47,401 nucleotides of DNA from an uncultured Butyrivibrio sp. (lineage in GTDB: Bacteria; Bacillota; Clostridia; Lachnospirales; Lachnospiraceae), in the NCBI GenBank assembly GCA_946536145.1, contig CAMNEA010000015.1, positions 1 to 47,401 of the forward strand, read 5' to 3'. A program made the position numbers and the translations under genes. The notes below the pieces were generated by a model that saw only the letters and a list, made by a program, of their open reading frames with translations, did no database searches and had not been told where the DNA came from. Below, one piece after another: positions 1-8,745 of this stretch (within the stretch, counting starts at the first letter, position 1; each line of letters begins with the position of its first letter).

Positions 1-938
1 GGGTTATCAGGGCTCTGGGTCATACACACAATCTTGTAAAGACTCCGGCAAAGGCAGCAACAGAGACATCGCCGGGCAACTCAGAGTACTACTATTGCAA
101 TAAGTGTGGTAAATACTATTCAGATGCACAGGACAAAAATGAAATTCAAAAGAATTCATGGATAATACCTGCCAAGGGTAAAGGAGGTGGCAGCACCAAA
201 ACACCTGTCCCTGCCAAGGCCGGAAAGCAGCTCACTGATCCTGTGACCAAGGCTAAGGTGACTGTTGTTTCCAGCAACAAGAAAAATCCGACCGTTGCCT
301 ATAAAAAGATTTCAAGCAGCAGTGCGAAAACGGTTACCATTCCCGCTACTGTCAAGATTGGCGGAGTAAAGTATAAGGTTACTGAGATCAGCAAGGGCGC
401 ATTCAAGGGAAAAACCAAGATCACCAAGGTGACGATTGGAAAGAACATCACCAAGATTGGGGCAGAGGCATTCTCTGGATGTACAAACCTTACTACAGTC
501 TCGGGCGGTGCAGCAGTGAAGACTATAGGCGCAAAAGCGTTCTATAATTGTAAGAAGCTTAAGGCAGCAAAACTGGGATCCAAGGTTACGAGCATTGGAG
601 CAAGCGCATTCTATAACTGCAAGAAGCTCACCAAGACACCCGTTGGATCAAACGTGACAAGCATAGGTGATAAGGCATTCTTTAATTGTGTATCTCTCGC
701 AACCATGACTTTACCCGCTAAGACGGCCAAACTTGGCAAACAGTTTGCAAAGGGCACAAAGAGTCTTAGGACACTGACTGTCAAGAACAAGAACCTGAAA
801 GCCAAGAACATTGCTGCAGGAGCTTTCGATGGTATGGGCACTAACAAGACTATCGTCAAGGTTCCACAGGGCAAGAAGACCTCGTATACGAAGCTTTTCC
901 GGAACAAGGGTCTGAACAAGAAGATCAAGCTTAAATAG
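1..938 (+). CDS. BspA-like leucine-rich repeat surface protein, C-terminal part (5' truncated by window)
   Basis: The reading frame is open from base 3, so this is the C-terminal part of a longer protein whose start lies outside the window. The first residues read GHTHNLVKTPAKAATETS and then EYYYCNKCGKYYSDA, the H-x-L/CxxCGKxYxDA repeat common in large exported Firmicutes proteins. A Gly/Lys linker follows, then about four LRR_5 (Treponema/BspA-type) repeats of the form VTSIGxxAFxNCxxL (for example near bases 530-700), and a lysine-rich tail. Such proteins are secreted or surface-attached and implicated in adhesion or polymer binding; the ligand here is unknown. No sortase motif is seen, and the C-terminus ends in basic residues. 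The family call is firm; the function is inferred. Confidence 0.85.
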   Translation, partial: VIRALGHTHNLVKTPAKAATETSPGNSEYYYCNKCGKYYSDAQDKNEIQKNSWIIPAKGKGGGSTKTPVPAKAGKQLTDPVTKAKVTVVSSNKKNPTVAYKKISSSSAKTVTIPATVKIGGVKYKVTEISKGAFKGKTKITKVTIGKNITKIGAEAFSGCTNLTTVSGGAAVKTIGAKAFYNCKKLKAAKLGSKVTSIGASAFYNCKKLTKTPVGSNVTSIGDKAFFNCVSLATMTLPAKTAKLGKQFAKGTKSLRTLTVKNKNLKAKNIAAGAFDGMGTNKTIVKVPQGKKTSYTKLFRNKGLNKKIKLK

Positions 939-944
939 TAAATA

Positions 945-995
945 AAAAGGTGCTGTGAAAAAATGAGAGATCATTTCTTCACAGTACCTTTTCTT
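945..995. terminator. Bidirectional intrinsic terminator
   Basis: AAAGGTGCTGTGAA pairs with TTCACAGTACCTTT (one G-U pair) around an AT-rich loop, flanked by A-rich and T-rich tracts. It lies between convergent genes ending at 938 and 998, so it can serve both strands. Confidence 0.8.
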
Positions 996-997
996 TT

Positions 998-2362
998 TCA
1001 GAATAATAATGGAGTCGTATCGGCATATCTGCCATAGACAGCTTCAAACTCATTTTTGGTAATGTTTTCTGCCTTGTCGCCGCGTATCCTTATATAGCCC
1101 TTGTGACTGGAGAAGCTACTTATGGTATTGTCCTCTACGCCGTCTTTTATCACGAGTTTCTTAAGAGAGGGATCCGGCTCATAAAGGTACATGGAATGCT
1201 CGTCAGCAATGTATATTCCGTCAGGGGAGATGGTTATCGGATATTTATCGCTGCCTCCGTTTATCTCTCCAATTGTTTCGAGCTTTCCGTTTTTAAGTAC
1301 CGATACCTTGCAGGACATGGTCTTTACGTTATAACTCTTTTCCTTGTCGCCGATGATGTCCTTCTTATCGGCAGTGATAATAAGGGGCTGTTCAAAATTG
1401 GGATTGACCCAGTCGTAGTATAAATCCTCCGGTGAAAACAGATCTGAGTCATGGTATAAATAATAGGCAGATCTTCGCGTAACCACATCCTCCGGAGTCA
1501 TTTTACCAGCGCCCTCATAGCTGAATGCCTGCCACACAATCATCTCAGAACCATAACAGTACACCTGATTAAACACAGGGCGGCTTCCGACCCAGAGTTT
1601 GCCGTCGAAGATGTCAATTTCCACAAAACTCTCCAAATAAAGTTTGTCTTTTAAATAATCCTCAACATCGGTTTTATAATTTTCAAGTTTAACAGCGTCA
1701 CCCTCTTTTTTGCCATCTACATAGAGAGTTGCTTCACCCCCTGACACCCTCGCTTCAGTGTGCCCTGCTATCTCAGGCATATAGACCATAGGGTTTACGA
1801 TATATACATGCCAGTCACCCTTATTGTCAGTGTCGGCAATATACATCAGATCTTCAGAATAGCCCGTCCCATGAAGAAGGTGCATATTCATTGCAAGCTC
1901 GTTCTCACCATCTTCATCCAGGTCATACTCTGTACACTTCGGACCGACCTCATGAACTGAATAAGCAGCTGAATCCAAGAAAAGGTAATCGCCGCTTTCG
2001 GTCTTCAGGATCATTTTGTTATCAGGACCGACATAGAAGAGCTTAAAACTCTTTGTTTCTGCAATCTGCTGATAATATGTTCCATCAGTTTCAGCATCCG
2101 CTTTAAACCTGACAAAACTCTCATCTATTCCCTTTTTCTCAGCCTGATCGAGCAATGATTTCGTCTTCTGGTCAGGAGTGTATTTGCTTGCTATTTCATC
2201 GGGAATCTTACCGTCAAACAGCCACCAGCCCTCATATCCGTCATAGCTTTTTTCAAGTGTTTCACCTGCGGCAGGAGCTGCATAAGAAATACTGCCTGAA
2301 GTTGTCGCAGCCGCTATTGTAAGAGCTAAAGTAATACTTCTCAACAGGACCTTTAATTTCAT
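998..2362 (-). CDS. Secreted protein of unknown function
   Basis: I do not recognise the family. The 454-aa protein starts at an ATG preceded by AAGGAAGTGAAT and has a clear signal peptide: MKLKVLLRS, a hydrophobic Ala/Thr stretch, then SYAAPAAGE as the likely cleavage region. A longer in-frame reading upstream exists but runs into the preceding gene and lacks a signal sequence. The mature part is acidic and rich in Tyr/Asp, with a motif YDLDEDGENELAM resembling calcium-binding or FG-GAP-like repeats, and segments reminiscent of a beta-propeller (YIADTDNKGDWHVYIV, IYIADEHSMYLYEPD). It lies 2 nt after the Ig-like protein gene, so the two are probably co-transcribed and co-exported. Confidence 0.7.
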   Translation of the reverse strand: MKLKVLLRSITLALTIAAATTSGSISYAAPAAGETLEKSYDGYEGWWLFDGKIPDEIASKYTPDQKTKSLLDQAEKKGIDESFVRFKADAETDGTYYQQIAETKSFKLFYVGPDNKMILKTESGDYLFLDSAAYSVHEVGPKCTEYDLDEDGENELAMNMHLLHGTGYSEDLMYIADTDNKGDWHVYIVNPMVYMPEIAGHTEARVSGGEATLYVDGKKEGDAVKLENYKTDVEDYLKDKLYLESFVEIDIFDGKLWVGSRPVFNQVYCYGSEMIVWQAFSYEGAGKMTPEDVVTRRSAYYLYHDSDLFSPEDLYYDWVNPNFEQPLIITADKKDIIGDKEKSYNVKTMSCKVSVLKNGKLETIGEINGGSDKYPITISPDGIYIADEHSMYLYEPDPSLKKLVIKDGVEDNTISSFSSHKGYIRIRGDKAENITKNEFEAVYGRYADTTPLLF

Positions 2363-2364
2363 AT

Positions 2365-3474
2365 TCACTTCCTTGTCTTTATTGTTTCTGTCTTGGACCA
2401 TTTTCCATAATAGTATACACCGTTTACTTTTGCCCACTCGCGAACGCGAAGCTGGTAGGTAGTGTTCTTGCGAAGAGCTGAAACAGTAAGTGCGGTTGCC
2501 TTGTCTTTGGAGATAAGGCTCCACTTACTTGTGCCTTTCCTTCTGTACTGAATCTGATATTTTGCCCCTTTTACAATAGAGCTGCTCTTAAGAGTCAGTT
2601 TAATAGATGTCTTTGCAGCTGTATGCTTCGATACAACGGGCTTGGAACTCTTTACTTTTTTGATGATTACGGGTTTGATTACTTTTACTTTGCAGGAAGC
2701 GGTAGCCATCTGGTCTGAGCTCCATGCAGTTATTGTGGCCGTTCCTACGCCTGTTGCGGTAATTTTGCCGGTAGCTGAAACAGTAGCGACATCGGCATTA
2801 GTCGTAGTCCAGGTTATTTCCTGAGAAGGAGTAGCAGTAGCTGTGATAGTTTTTGATTTTCCCTGCTCTATAGTTACACTTTTGGAACTGAGACTTACTT
2901 TTGTCTTGGAAAGATTATCTATAACAGACTGGGATGCAGACCTTGCTTCGAATACCAGAGAGCAGGCGGACTTTGGAAGTTTCGAGCTCAGACTTACCCG
3001 GCTGTTAATTGTTGTCACTGAGAGTGAACCACTTTTGGGAGTAACAGTAATAAGATATTGGCCTGGGGTAACATCCATGTGCGTTTGATATGAATATATT
3101 CCAAGTTTGGTATCAAAGTCTAAGCTAGCTGAGAGTGTTCTGTTTTCACCATCAGCGTCAGCTATGCTGATAGTGAAACTATCGCGGATATCTTCAGTTG
3201 ATTGAAGCGTGGAATAAAGAGTGGTAGCTTTGGTGGTTTTAACTCTGAATATCTGGAACCAGCTTTCGTTATAAGGAGAGTTAGGATTGTAACCATAAGT
3301 ATAGTTGTCTACATCAGGTAAATATCTTCCGACATTGGTGTTTAGTGAGACATCCCTGACGGCGTCTATCCATCCGCCGGATGCGCCGGACTCTATAGCA
3401 GGTCCAAATGAGACGGCGGAGATCATGATAGCCATGGTCAGCAGTAGTGACAGAAATCTTTTCTTATTACTCAT
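2365..3474 (-). CDS. Secreted Big_2/Fn3-like domain protein
   Basis: A 369-aa exported protein. The chosen ATG has RBS AAAGGAGC and opens a signal peptide (MSNKKRFLSLLLTMAIMISA). Residues about 30-190 form an unrecognised N-terminal domain. A bacterial Ig-like group 2 (Big_2) domain follows, with the diagnostic pattern VTIEQGKSKTITATATPS, ITWTTTNADVATVSATG and GTATITAW. The C-terminal 90 residues look like an Fn3-type module (KYQIQYRRKGTSKWSLIS, TYQLRVREWAKVNG). Such proteins sit on the cell surface and mediate adhesion or carbohydrate contact. It is first in a two-gene transcript with the exported protein downstream. Confidence 0.8.
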   Translation of the reverse strand: MSNKKRFLSLLLTMAIMISAVSFGPAIESGASGGWIDAVRDVSLNTNVGRYLPDVDNYTYGYNPNSPYNESWFQIFRVKTTKATTLYSTLQSTEDIRDSFTISIADADGENRTLSASLDFDTKLGIYSYQTHMDVTPGQYLITVTPKSGSLSVTTINSRVSLSSKLPKSACSLVFEARSASQSVIDNLSKTKVSLSSKSVTIEQGKSKTITATATPSQEITWTTTNADVATVSATGKITATGVGTATITAWSSDQMATASCKVKVIKPVIIKKVKSSKPVVSKHTAAKTSIKLTLKSSSIVKGAKYQIQYRRKGTSKWSLISKDKATALTVSALRKNTTYQLRVREWAKVNGVYYYGKWSKTETIKTRK

Positions 3475-3598
3475 AACACAATTGCTCCTTTGTTTTCGGA
3501 AAAATTCCGATTTTTTTATAAATATTTTACAATTCTGCACAGGTGGAGTCAATATGCTTTGTTGATTATGACAAGAAGCGGTATTATGGAATTTTTTT

Positions 3599-3629
3599 AT
3601 GACATGGCGTGGCCAAGCTGTGGTATTAT
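3599..3629 (+). promoter_or_regulatory. Candidate promoter for the PurF-like gene
   Basis: ATGACA (5/6 to the -35 consensus) is followed after 19 nt by TATTAT preceded by TG (extended -10, TGGTATTAT). The spacing is long, so the extended -10 carries most of the support. It is 43 nt upstream of the start codon. Confidence 0.4.
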
Positions 3630-3672
3630 ATTTTCCGTAATCGCATATTCAGGACTTATACAGGAGGTTTCC

Positions 3673-5094
3673 ATGGGAGGATTTTTTGGAGTTGCATCTC
3701 GTGAAAGTGCAGTTTTTGATCTGTTTTACGGAACTGACTATCACTCGCATTTAGGGACCCGTCGCGCCGGAATGGCAGTTTATGACAGGAAGAAGGGATT
3801 TGACCGCTCTATTCACAATATAGAGAGATCGTATTTCAGACCCAAATTTGAGGACGACATGTTGAAGATGGAGGGGCATCTTGGGATAGGCTGCATCTCA
3901 GACTTTGAGCCACAGCCGCTTATAGTCCGTTCTCATCATGGAACCTTTGCCATCACCACAGTTGGCAAGATCAACAATATTGAAGAGATCACCAGCCAGC
4001 TCTTTAAGGACAACCATTCTCATTTCCTTGAGATGAGCGGCGGCGATATCAATCCGACAGAGCTTGTTGCATCTATCATCAATCAGAAATCCACTATAGT
4101 TGAGGGCATACGCTATGCCCAGGAAGTAATTAAGGGATCAATGTCTTTACTGCTCATGACCCCGGACGGGATCTATGCTGCAAGAGACCGCTACGGCCGT
4201 ACTCCCGTGCAGATAGGTCAGAAGGACGATGGATTCTGTGTCTGCTTTGAGAGCTTTTCTTACCTTAATCTAGGCTATATTTCATATAAAGAACTTGAAC
4301 CGGGAGAGATCGCATTTATCACACCCGAATCTGTAGAGATAGTAGCCCCCGGATTTGCGGAGATGCGCATCTGCACTTTCCTTTGGATCTATTATGGCTT
4401 CCCGGCATCGACATACGAGGGACTAAACGTTGAGAAGGTCCGCTATGGGTGCGGCGGCAAGCTGGCTCAGAGGGATATGCAAAGAGGCATCCACCCGGAT
4501 CTTGTAGCAGGAGTTCCGGACTCTGGAGTTGCACATGCCATAGGATATTCCAACACATCAGGCATTCCATACTCAAGACCTTTTGTAAAATACACGCCCA
4601 CATGGCCGAGGTCCTTTATGCCAACAGTCCAGTCAAGGCGTGACCTTATTGCCAGGATGAAGCTCATCCCTATAAATCAGCTGATCAGGAACAAGAGCCT
4701 TCTTCTTATAGATGACTCAATAGTAAGGGGAACGCAGCTTCGGGAGACCACAGAGTTTCTATATAAGAGCGGAGCCAGTGAAGTCCACATAAGACCTGCC
4801 TGTCCGCCACTTATATATGGCTGTAAATACCTCAACTTCTCAAGATCTAACTCTGAGATGGAGCTCATAACAAGGCGTGTGATCGAGAAACTCGAGGGAT
4901 ATCCGTCACCCGATGAAGATACTGTGAGAAAGTACACGGATCCTGACTCACCCCAGTACGAGGCAATGCTCGATGAGATAAGGAAGGAACTCAACTTTAC
5001 ATCCCTTCATTACCACAGACTGGATGACATGGTAGAGGCGATTCCGCTTGAGCCCTGCAATCTGTGCACATACTGCTGGAGCGGTAAAGAGTAA
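3673..5094 (+). CDS. Amidophosphoribosyltransferase-like protein lacking the catalytic cysteine
   Basis: A 473-aa PurF homologue. PurF makes 5-phosphoribosylamine from PRPP and glutamine in purine synthesis. The start is set by AGGAGG placed 6 nt before the ATG; the frame is open further upstream but without an RBS. The N-terminus reads MGGFFGVAS where true PurF has Met-Cys-Gly, so the Ntn-glutaminase nucleophile is Gly. The PRTase domain is intact: PRPP loop LLIDDSIVRGTQ near residue 345 and the flexible-loop region RSFMPTVQSRRDLIARMKL. Cys at about 234, 384, 462 and 465 match the [4Fe-4S] ligands of Bacillus PurF, as I recall that family. It is probably an ammonia-dependent or non-purine PRTase, or a regulatory paralogue. 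It stands alone, convergent with the next gene, outside any purine cluster. Confidence 0.8.
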   Translation: MGGFFGVASRESAVFDLFYGTDYHSHLGTRRAGMAVYDRKKGFDRSIHNIERSYFRPKFEDDMLKMEGHLGIGCISDFEPQPLIVRSHHGTFAITTVGKINNIEEITSQLFKDNHSHFLEMSGGDINPTELVASIINQKSTIVEGIRYAQEVIKGSMSLLLMTPDGIYAARDRYGRTPVQIGQKDDGFCVCFESFSYLNLGYISYKELEPGEIAFITPESVEIVAPGFAEMRICTFLWIYYGFPASTYEGLNVEKVRYGCGGKLAQRDMQRGIHPDLVAGVPDSGVAHAIGYSNTSGIPYSRPFVKYTPTWPRSFMPTVQSRRDLIARMKLIPINQLIRNKSLLLIDDSIVRGTQLRETTEFLYKSGASEVHIRPACPPLIYGCKYLNFSRSNSEMELITRRVIEKLEGYPSPDEDTVRKYTDPDSPQYEAMLDEIRKELNFTSLHYHRLDDMVEAIPLEPCNLCTYCWSGKE

Positions 5095-5103
5095 GATGAC
5101 GGA

Positions 5104-6021
5104 TCAGGGCATCTTTGACAGGATGCCCCGTAAGTCAAACTCAGGGATGAAGCTCTCCTTAGCGGTATCGCCGACCTGGATGAAACAGTTTTTTATCCCG
5201 AGATTTTCTGCATAGCTTACAAGGCTTTTGTATTCGTAGCCAGTAACTTTCCTGTCAATCTCAGGAAAAGAGTTAAGCTCAACATTTGGCGTGTACTGGT
5301 TCATGAGACTTAAATAGATGCGCTCGCCATATTTTTGGCAGAGATATTTAATAATAATTTTGGCCTGGATCAGCATTCCGGGCATGAGAAGGTGCCGTAC
5401 AACGACACCTTTTTTCATTATCATTTCAGAGTTGAATTCTAAGGAGGGGCACTGACGGACCATCTCGTCAATGGCAGCCTTTGCGGCCGCAGGATATCCC
5501 GGAGCACTGCTGTATCTGACGGCGTCTTCTTCCCTTATGTATTTAAAATCAGGAAGATATATGTCGATCAGACCGTCAAGGCTCTTAACAGCTTCAACAT
5601 TCAGGTAAGAAGATGTATTCAGAAGAAAGGGAATCTTTATGCCCAGGCTTTTGGCCTGCTCAATTGCAGTGCGGATTGATGGGATGAACATGTCCCCGGT
5701 TACCAGATTGATATTATTGGCACCCTTGTCCTCAAGTTCAAGGAAAATCTCAGAAAGTCTTTCCACTGAAATGTTTTCTCCGACTTCGCCCCTGCTTATC
5801 GCCCTGTTCTGGCAAAAGACACATCCCATGTTGCAGCCTGAAAAGAACACGGTACCTGAGCCGCTCCTTCCGGAAATACAGGGCTCCTCCCACATGTGGA
5901 GAGCAGCCCTTGCAACATGAAGCGTATTTAGTTCTCTGCAGTAGCCTTTCGTCTTATATCTGTTGACGCTACAGCTCCTTGGGCATAACCTGCAGGATTC
6001 GTATTCTTTATATGAGGTCAT
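5104..6021 (-). CDS. Radical SAM protein, PflX/COG1313-like
   Basis: A 305-aa radical SAM protein of the type annotated as putative pyruvate formate-lyase activating enzyme. The SAM cluster motif is CNMGCVFC (Cys 63, 67, 70). An N-terminal Cys group (CRLCPRSCSVNR, then GYC; Cys 10, 13, 17, 28) suggests an extra Fe-S or zinc site, typical of COG1313. Further recognisable elements are NINLVTGDMFIPSI and the C-terminal FIQVGDTAKESFIPEFDLRG. The substrate of this family is not established. The gene converges on the PurF-like gene (9 nt gap) and follows the flavin reductase-like gene at 12 nt, so the latter two are probably co-transcribed. The ribosome site before the ATG is weak (AGAAAGAAA). Confidence 0.85.
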   Translation of the reverse strand: MTSYKEYESCRLCPRSCSVNRYKTKGYCRELNTLHVARAALHMWEEPCISGRSGSGTVFFSGCNMGCVFCQNRAISRGEVGENISVERLSEIFLELEDKGANNINLVTGDMFIPSIRTAIEQAKSLGIKIPFLLNTSSYLNVEAVKSLDGLIDIYLPDFKYIREEDAVRYSSAPGYPAAAKAAIDEMVRQCPSLEFNSEMIMKKGVVVRHLLMPGMLIQAKIIIKYLCQKYGERIYLSLMNQYTPNVELNSFPEIDRKVTGYEYKSLVSYAENLGIKNCFIQVGDTAKESFIPEFDLRGILSKMP

Positions 6022-6033
6022 AGCTGTTTCTTT

Positions 6034-6672
6034 CTATTGCGCCTTATCGTTAGTTGTGTCATGCCTGCGGTCCTTTACTGCTTTGGGTGTTCTCTTTTTG
6101 CTCTTTTGTGGTTTTTTGGCCACACTGTACCCGAACTTCCCGAGTTTTTTGCCAAGAGAATAATACTCTCCGTGGGAATAGGCGATCGGGTCGGCTTTTG
6201 AAAGATCGAACCTGCCGTTTTCATCCATGTACCTGTCATCAGCAGTTACGCACACAACCTCTGCCACAAACATATCATGCGTTCCGAGCTCAAGTATCTC
6301 TTTTACCCGGCACTCAATATTGACGGGGCTTTCAGCAATTCCGGGAGCGGATATTTTCTGTGACTTCTGGGGTGTGAGGTTCATTTCTTTAAACTTGTCG
6401 TGGTCTCTTCCGGACCTTACGCCGCACCAGTCAGTTGCCCTTACAAGTTCTGAATTTGTGAGATTTACAACAAACTCTCCGGTTTCTTTTATTATGTCAT
6501 AGGAATATCTGCTTTTTCTGACAGATATGGACAGCATGGCAGGCGAGCTGCAAACATTGCCTGCCCAGGCCACAGTGATGATATTTGGTTTTTCGCCTTC
6601 TCTCTGGCAGCTCACCATAACCGCGGGGATCGGGTAGAGCATGTTGCCGGGCTGCCATATTTCTTTTGCCAT
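6034..6672 (-). CDS. Flavin reductase-like (flavoredoxin-type) FMN-binding protein
   Basis: A 212-aa protein of the flavin reductase-like domain family. Visible markers are the N-terminal PxPAVMVSCQREGEKPNIITVAWAG region, SPAMLSISVRKSRYSYDIIKETGEFVVN, and WCGVRSGRDHDKF. Family members bind FMN and transfer electrons between NAD(P)H or Fe-S proteins and acceptors; the partner is unknown. The start chosen is the ATG following AAGGAG at 6-nt spacing; a GTG two codons upstream would overlap the RBS. The last 35 residues are a Lys/Arg/Thr-rich extension beyond the normal fold. It is first gene of a pair with the radical SAM protein. Confidence 0.82.
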   Translation of the reverse strand: MAKEIWQPGNMLYPIPAVMVSCQREGEKPNIITVAWAGNVCSSPAMLSISVRKSRYSYDIIKETGEFVVNLTNSELVRATDWCGVRSGRDHDKFKEMNLTPQKSQKISAPGIAESPVNIECRVKEILELGTHDMFVAEVVCVTADDRYMDENGRFDLSKADPIAYSHGEYYSLGKKLGKFGYSVAKKPQKSKKRTPKAVKDRRHDTTNDKAQ

Positions 6673-6813
6673 AAGCACTCCTTGTACACTTCGTGATAAT
6701 AATATTTCGGATTACTTCCACATAACTATAATAACATAGATTATAATAATCCAATTTGAAGAGACTATCAGGAGGTTGACAAGAATAAGGAAAATGCAAT
6801 CAGCAGGATATGC

Positions 6814-6882
6814 ATGGTATTTGCGTGTATAGGACTTGTGGGTACACTTATAGGAGTAGTTGTTCTTTTGATCTTGCCTTAG
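6814..6882 (+). other. Possible degenerate small hydrophobic ORF
   Basis: This lies in the 363-nt gap between divergent genes. The ORF reads MVFACIGLVGTLIGVVVLLILP, a single membrane span. The same frame continues upstream as DKNKENAISRIC with no usable start. An AGGAGG sits at about 6770-6775, at the position expected for a start just before DKNKE, but the codon there is GTT. It could be a small membrane protein whose start codon was lost, or chance. Nothing else is evident in the gap apart from a possible extended -10 (TGATATGAT, 6955-6963) before the phosphoglucomutase gene. Confidence 0.25.
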
Positions 6883-7035
6883 GATCTTTTCACACTAACT
6901 CTGTGCTTTGATCTAAATCTTACGACAATACTTGTTCTTGTTAGAAACAGAACATGATATGATTTACTTGATATATTTGCCCGGCTGGTAAATAATTAAT
7001 AATAGCGTTGAACTTTAAATTACGGAGGTGGCTCT

Positions 7036-8730
7036 ATGGATTATCAGTCAAGGTATGATGAGTGGCTAAGCAGACTATCAGATCAGGATCCTTTAAAGGA
7101 TGAGCTCAAGGCTATTGCCGGTGATGAGAAGGAAAAAGAGGAGAGATTCTATCAGGATCTTGCCTTTGGAACGGCAGGACTTCGCGGCAAGGTAGGCGCA
7201 GGTACTAACCGAATGAACTTCTTAACTGTTGGTAAGGCAAGTCAGGGCGTTGCTGATTACATTGTCTCAAAAGGGCAGGAAGCCATGGACAAGGGTGTTG
7301 TCATTGCCCACGACCCAAGGCACTTCTCAAGGGAGTTCTCTGAACTGGCAGCAGGCATATTTGCGGCTAATGGCATCAGGGTATACACCTTCCCGAGCCT
7401 TCGCCCTACACCGGAGCTTGCATTCATGATAAGGCGCCTTGGCACTGTATCAGGCATCAATATAACTGCGTCGCATAATCCCAAGGATTACAATGGCTAC
7501 AAGGCATACTGGGATGACGGATGCCAGGTTTCGGCAGAGGTTGCCGACGGCATGACGGAGTGCATCAATGCAGTGGATATATGGACAGGAATCAAGAAGT
7601 CAGACTATGAAGAGGGCGTTACGTCCGGCAAGATAACCGTACTTGGAGAAGAGTATGACAGGGAGTACCTCGATAAGGTCGAGGGACTTGCGATCCACGA
7701 GGGAGATGAGCTTGACCTGTCGATACCTCTTGTATATACACCTCTTAACGGCTGCGGATCCATTCCATTCAGGCAGATGCTCACAGACAGGGGATTTACC
7801 AACTGGAAGATTGTTCCCGAGCAGGAGAACCCGGATCCTGATTTCACAACCGTAGGATATCCCAACCCCGAGGATCCCAAGGCATTTGCTCTTTCTGAGA
7901 AGTACGGAAGAGAGTTTGGCGCTGAGCTCCTCATGGCAACAGACCCTGATTCAGACAGGTTTGCAATTGAGATAAGAGATGACAACGGCAACTATATCCC
8001 GCTAAACGGCAATCAGACAGGATACCTTCTTGTAAACTATGTTCTTGAAGGCCACAAGAGTGCAGGTACGCTTCCCTCAAAGGGCGCAATGGTCAAGTCC
8101 ATTGTTACATCGACGCTCTCAACCATTATGGCCAGGGCCTACGGAGTTGAGATGTTTGAGACTCTTACAGGATTTAAGAATATCTGCGGCAAGATTCCAT
8201 ACCTCCATGAGAATGGCTATACATACCTCTTTGGCTATGAAGAGTCTGTCGGCTATGCCGCATGCGAGGACATCCGTGACAAAGACGGAATCTCTGCAGG
8301 AATGCTCGTTGCCGAGGCAGCAGCTTACTACAGGAAGCAGGGCAAGACGCTCTGGGATGTGCTAAATGAGATATATGACAAGTACGGTGCATTTGCTGAG
8401 GATGAGCCAAACCTCGTGCTTGAGGGAATTGCAGGTTCACAGCGCATACAGCGCATGATGAAGTTCTTCAGGGAGAATATTCCTTCGGAAGTTGCCGGCG
8501 TTAAGGTTGACAAGGTTATAGATTATATAAACGGCTATGAGGATATCCCTCCTCAGAATGCGATAAGACTGTTCCTTGAGAACGGCTCATGGTTTGCGGT
8601 AAGGCCTTCCGGAACAGAGCCCAAGATCAAGTTCTACTTCTATTCAAACCAGGCTACAAGAGAAGATGCACTCAGGGTAAATGGCGAGATCAAGGATGAT
8701 ATTCTTGGCCTTATCAATTCGGTTGAGTGA
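7036..8730 (+). CDS. pgcA: Alpha-phosphoglucomutase / phosphomannomutase
   Basis: A 564-aa cytoplasmic alpha-D-phosphohexomutase that interconverts glucose-1-P and glucose-6-P (possibly also mannose phosphates). The active-site phosphoserine loop is TASHNPKDYNGYK (Ser about 145). The metal-binding loop is DPDSDRFAIE (about 304-309), the sugar-binding loop is GYEESVGY, and the phosphate-binding loop near the C-terminus is RPSGTEPKIKFY. All four loops are intact and the length matches the Firmicutes PgcA type. GGAGG 8 nt before the ATG fixes the start. It is followed at 15 nt by the histidine-rich protein gene, with a shared terminator downstream. It supplies glucose-1-P for glycogen and cell-surface polysaccharide. 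Confidence 0.93.
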   Translation: MDYQSRYDEWLSRLSDQDPLKDELKAIAGDEKEKEERFYQDLAFGTAGLRGKVGAGTNRMNFLTVGKASQGVADYIVSKGQEAMDKGVVIAHDPRHFSREFSELAAGIFAANGIRVYTFPSLRPTPELAFMIRRLGTVSGINITASHNPKDYNGYKAYWDDGCQVSAEVADGMTECINAVDIWTGIKKSDYEEGVTSGKITVLGEEYDREYLDKVEGLAIHEGDELDLSIPLVYTPLNGCGSIPFRQMLTDRGFTNWKIVPEQENPDPDFTTVGYPNPEDPKAFALSEKYGREFGAELLMATDPDSDRFAIEIRDDNGNYIPLNGNQTGYLLVNYVLEGHKSAGTLPSKGAMVKSIVTSTLSTIMARAYGVEMFETLTGFKNICGKIPYLHENGYTYLFGYEESVGYAACEDIRDKDGISAGMLVAEAAAYYRKQGKTLWDVLNEIYDKYGAFAEDEPNLVLEGIAGSQRIQRMMKFFRENIPSEVAGVKVDKVIDYINGYEDIPPQNAIRLFLENGSWFAVRPSGTEPKIKFYFYSNQATREDALRVNGEIKDDILGLINSVE

Positions 8731-8745
8731 TTAAAGAGGCAGGAT

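Noticed and set aside
3490-3672. Extended N-terminus for the PurF-like protein (possible Cys-containing propeptide)
   Set aside because: I considered whether a propeptide hides the catalytic Cys. The extension covers the putative promoter, has no RBS, and the residue before GGFFG is Met, with no Cys at the processing position.
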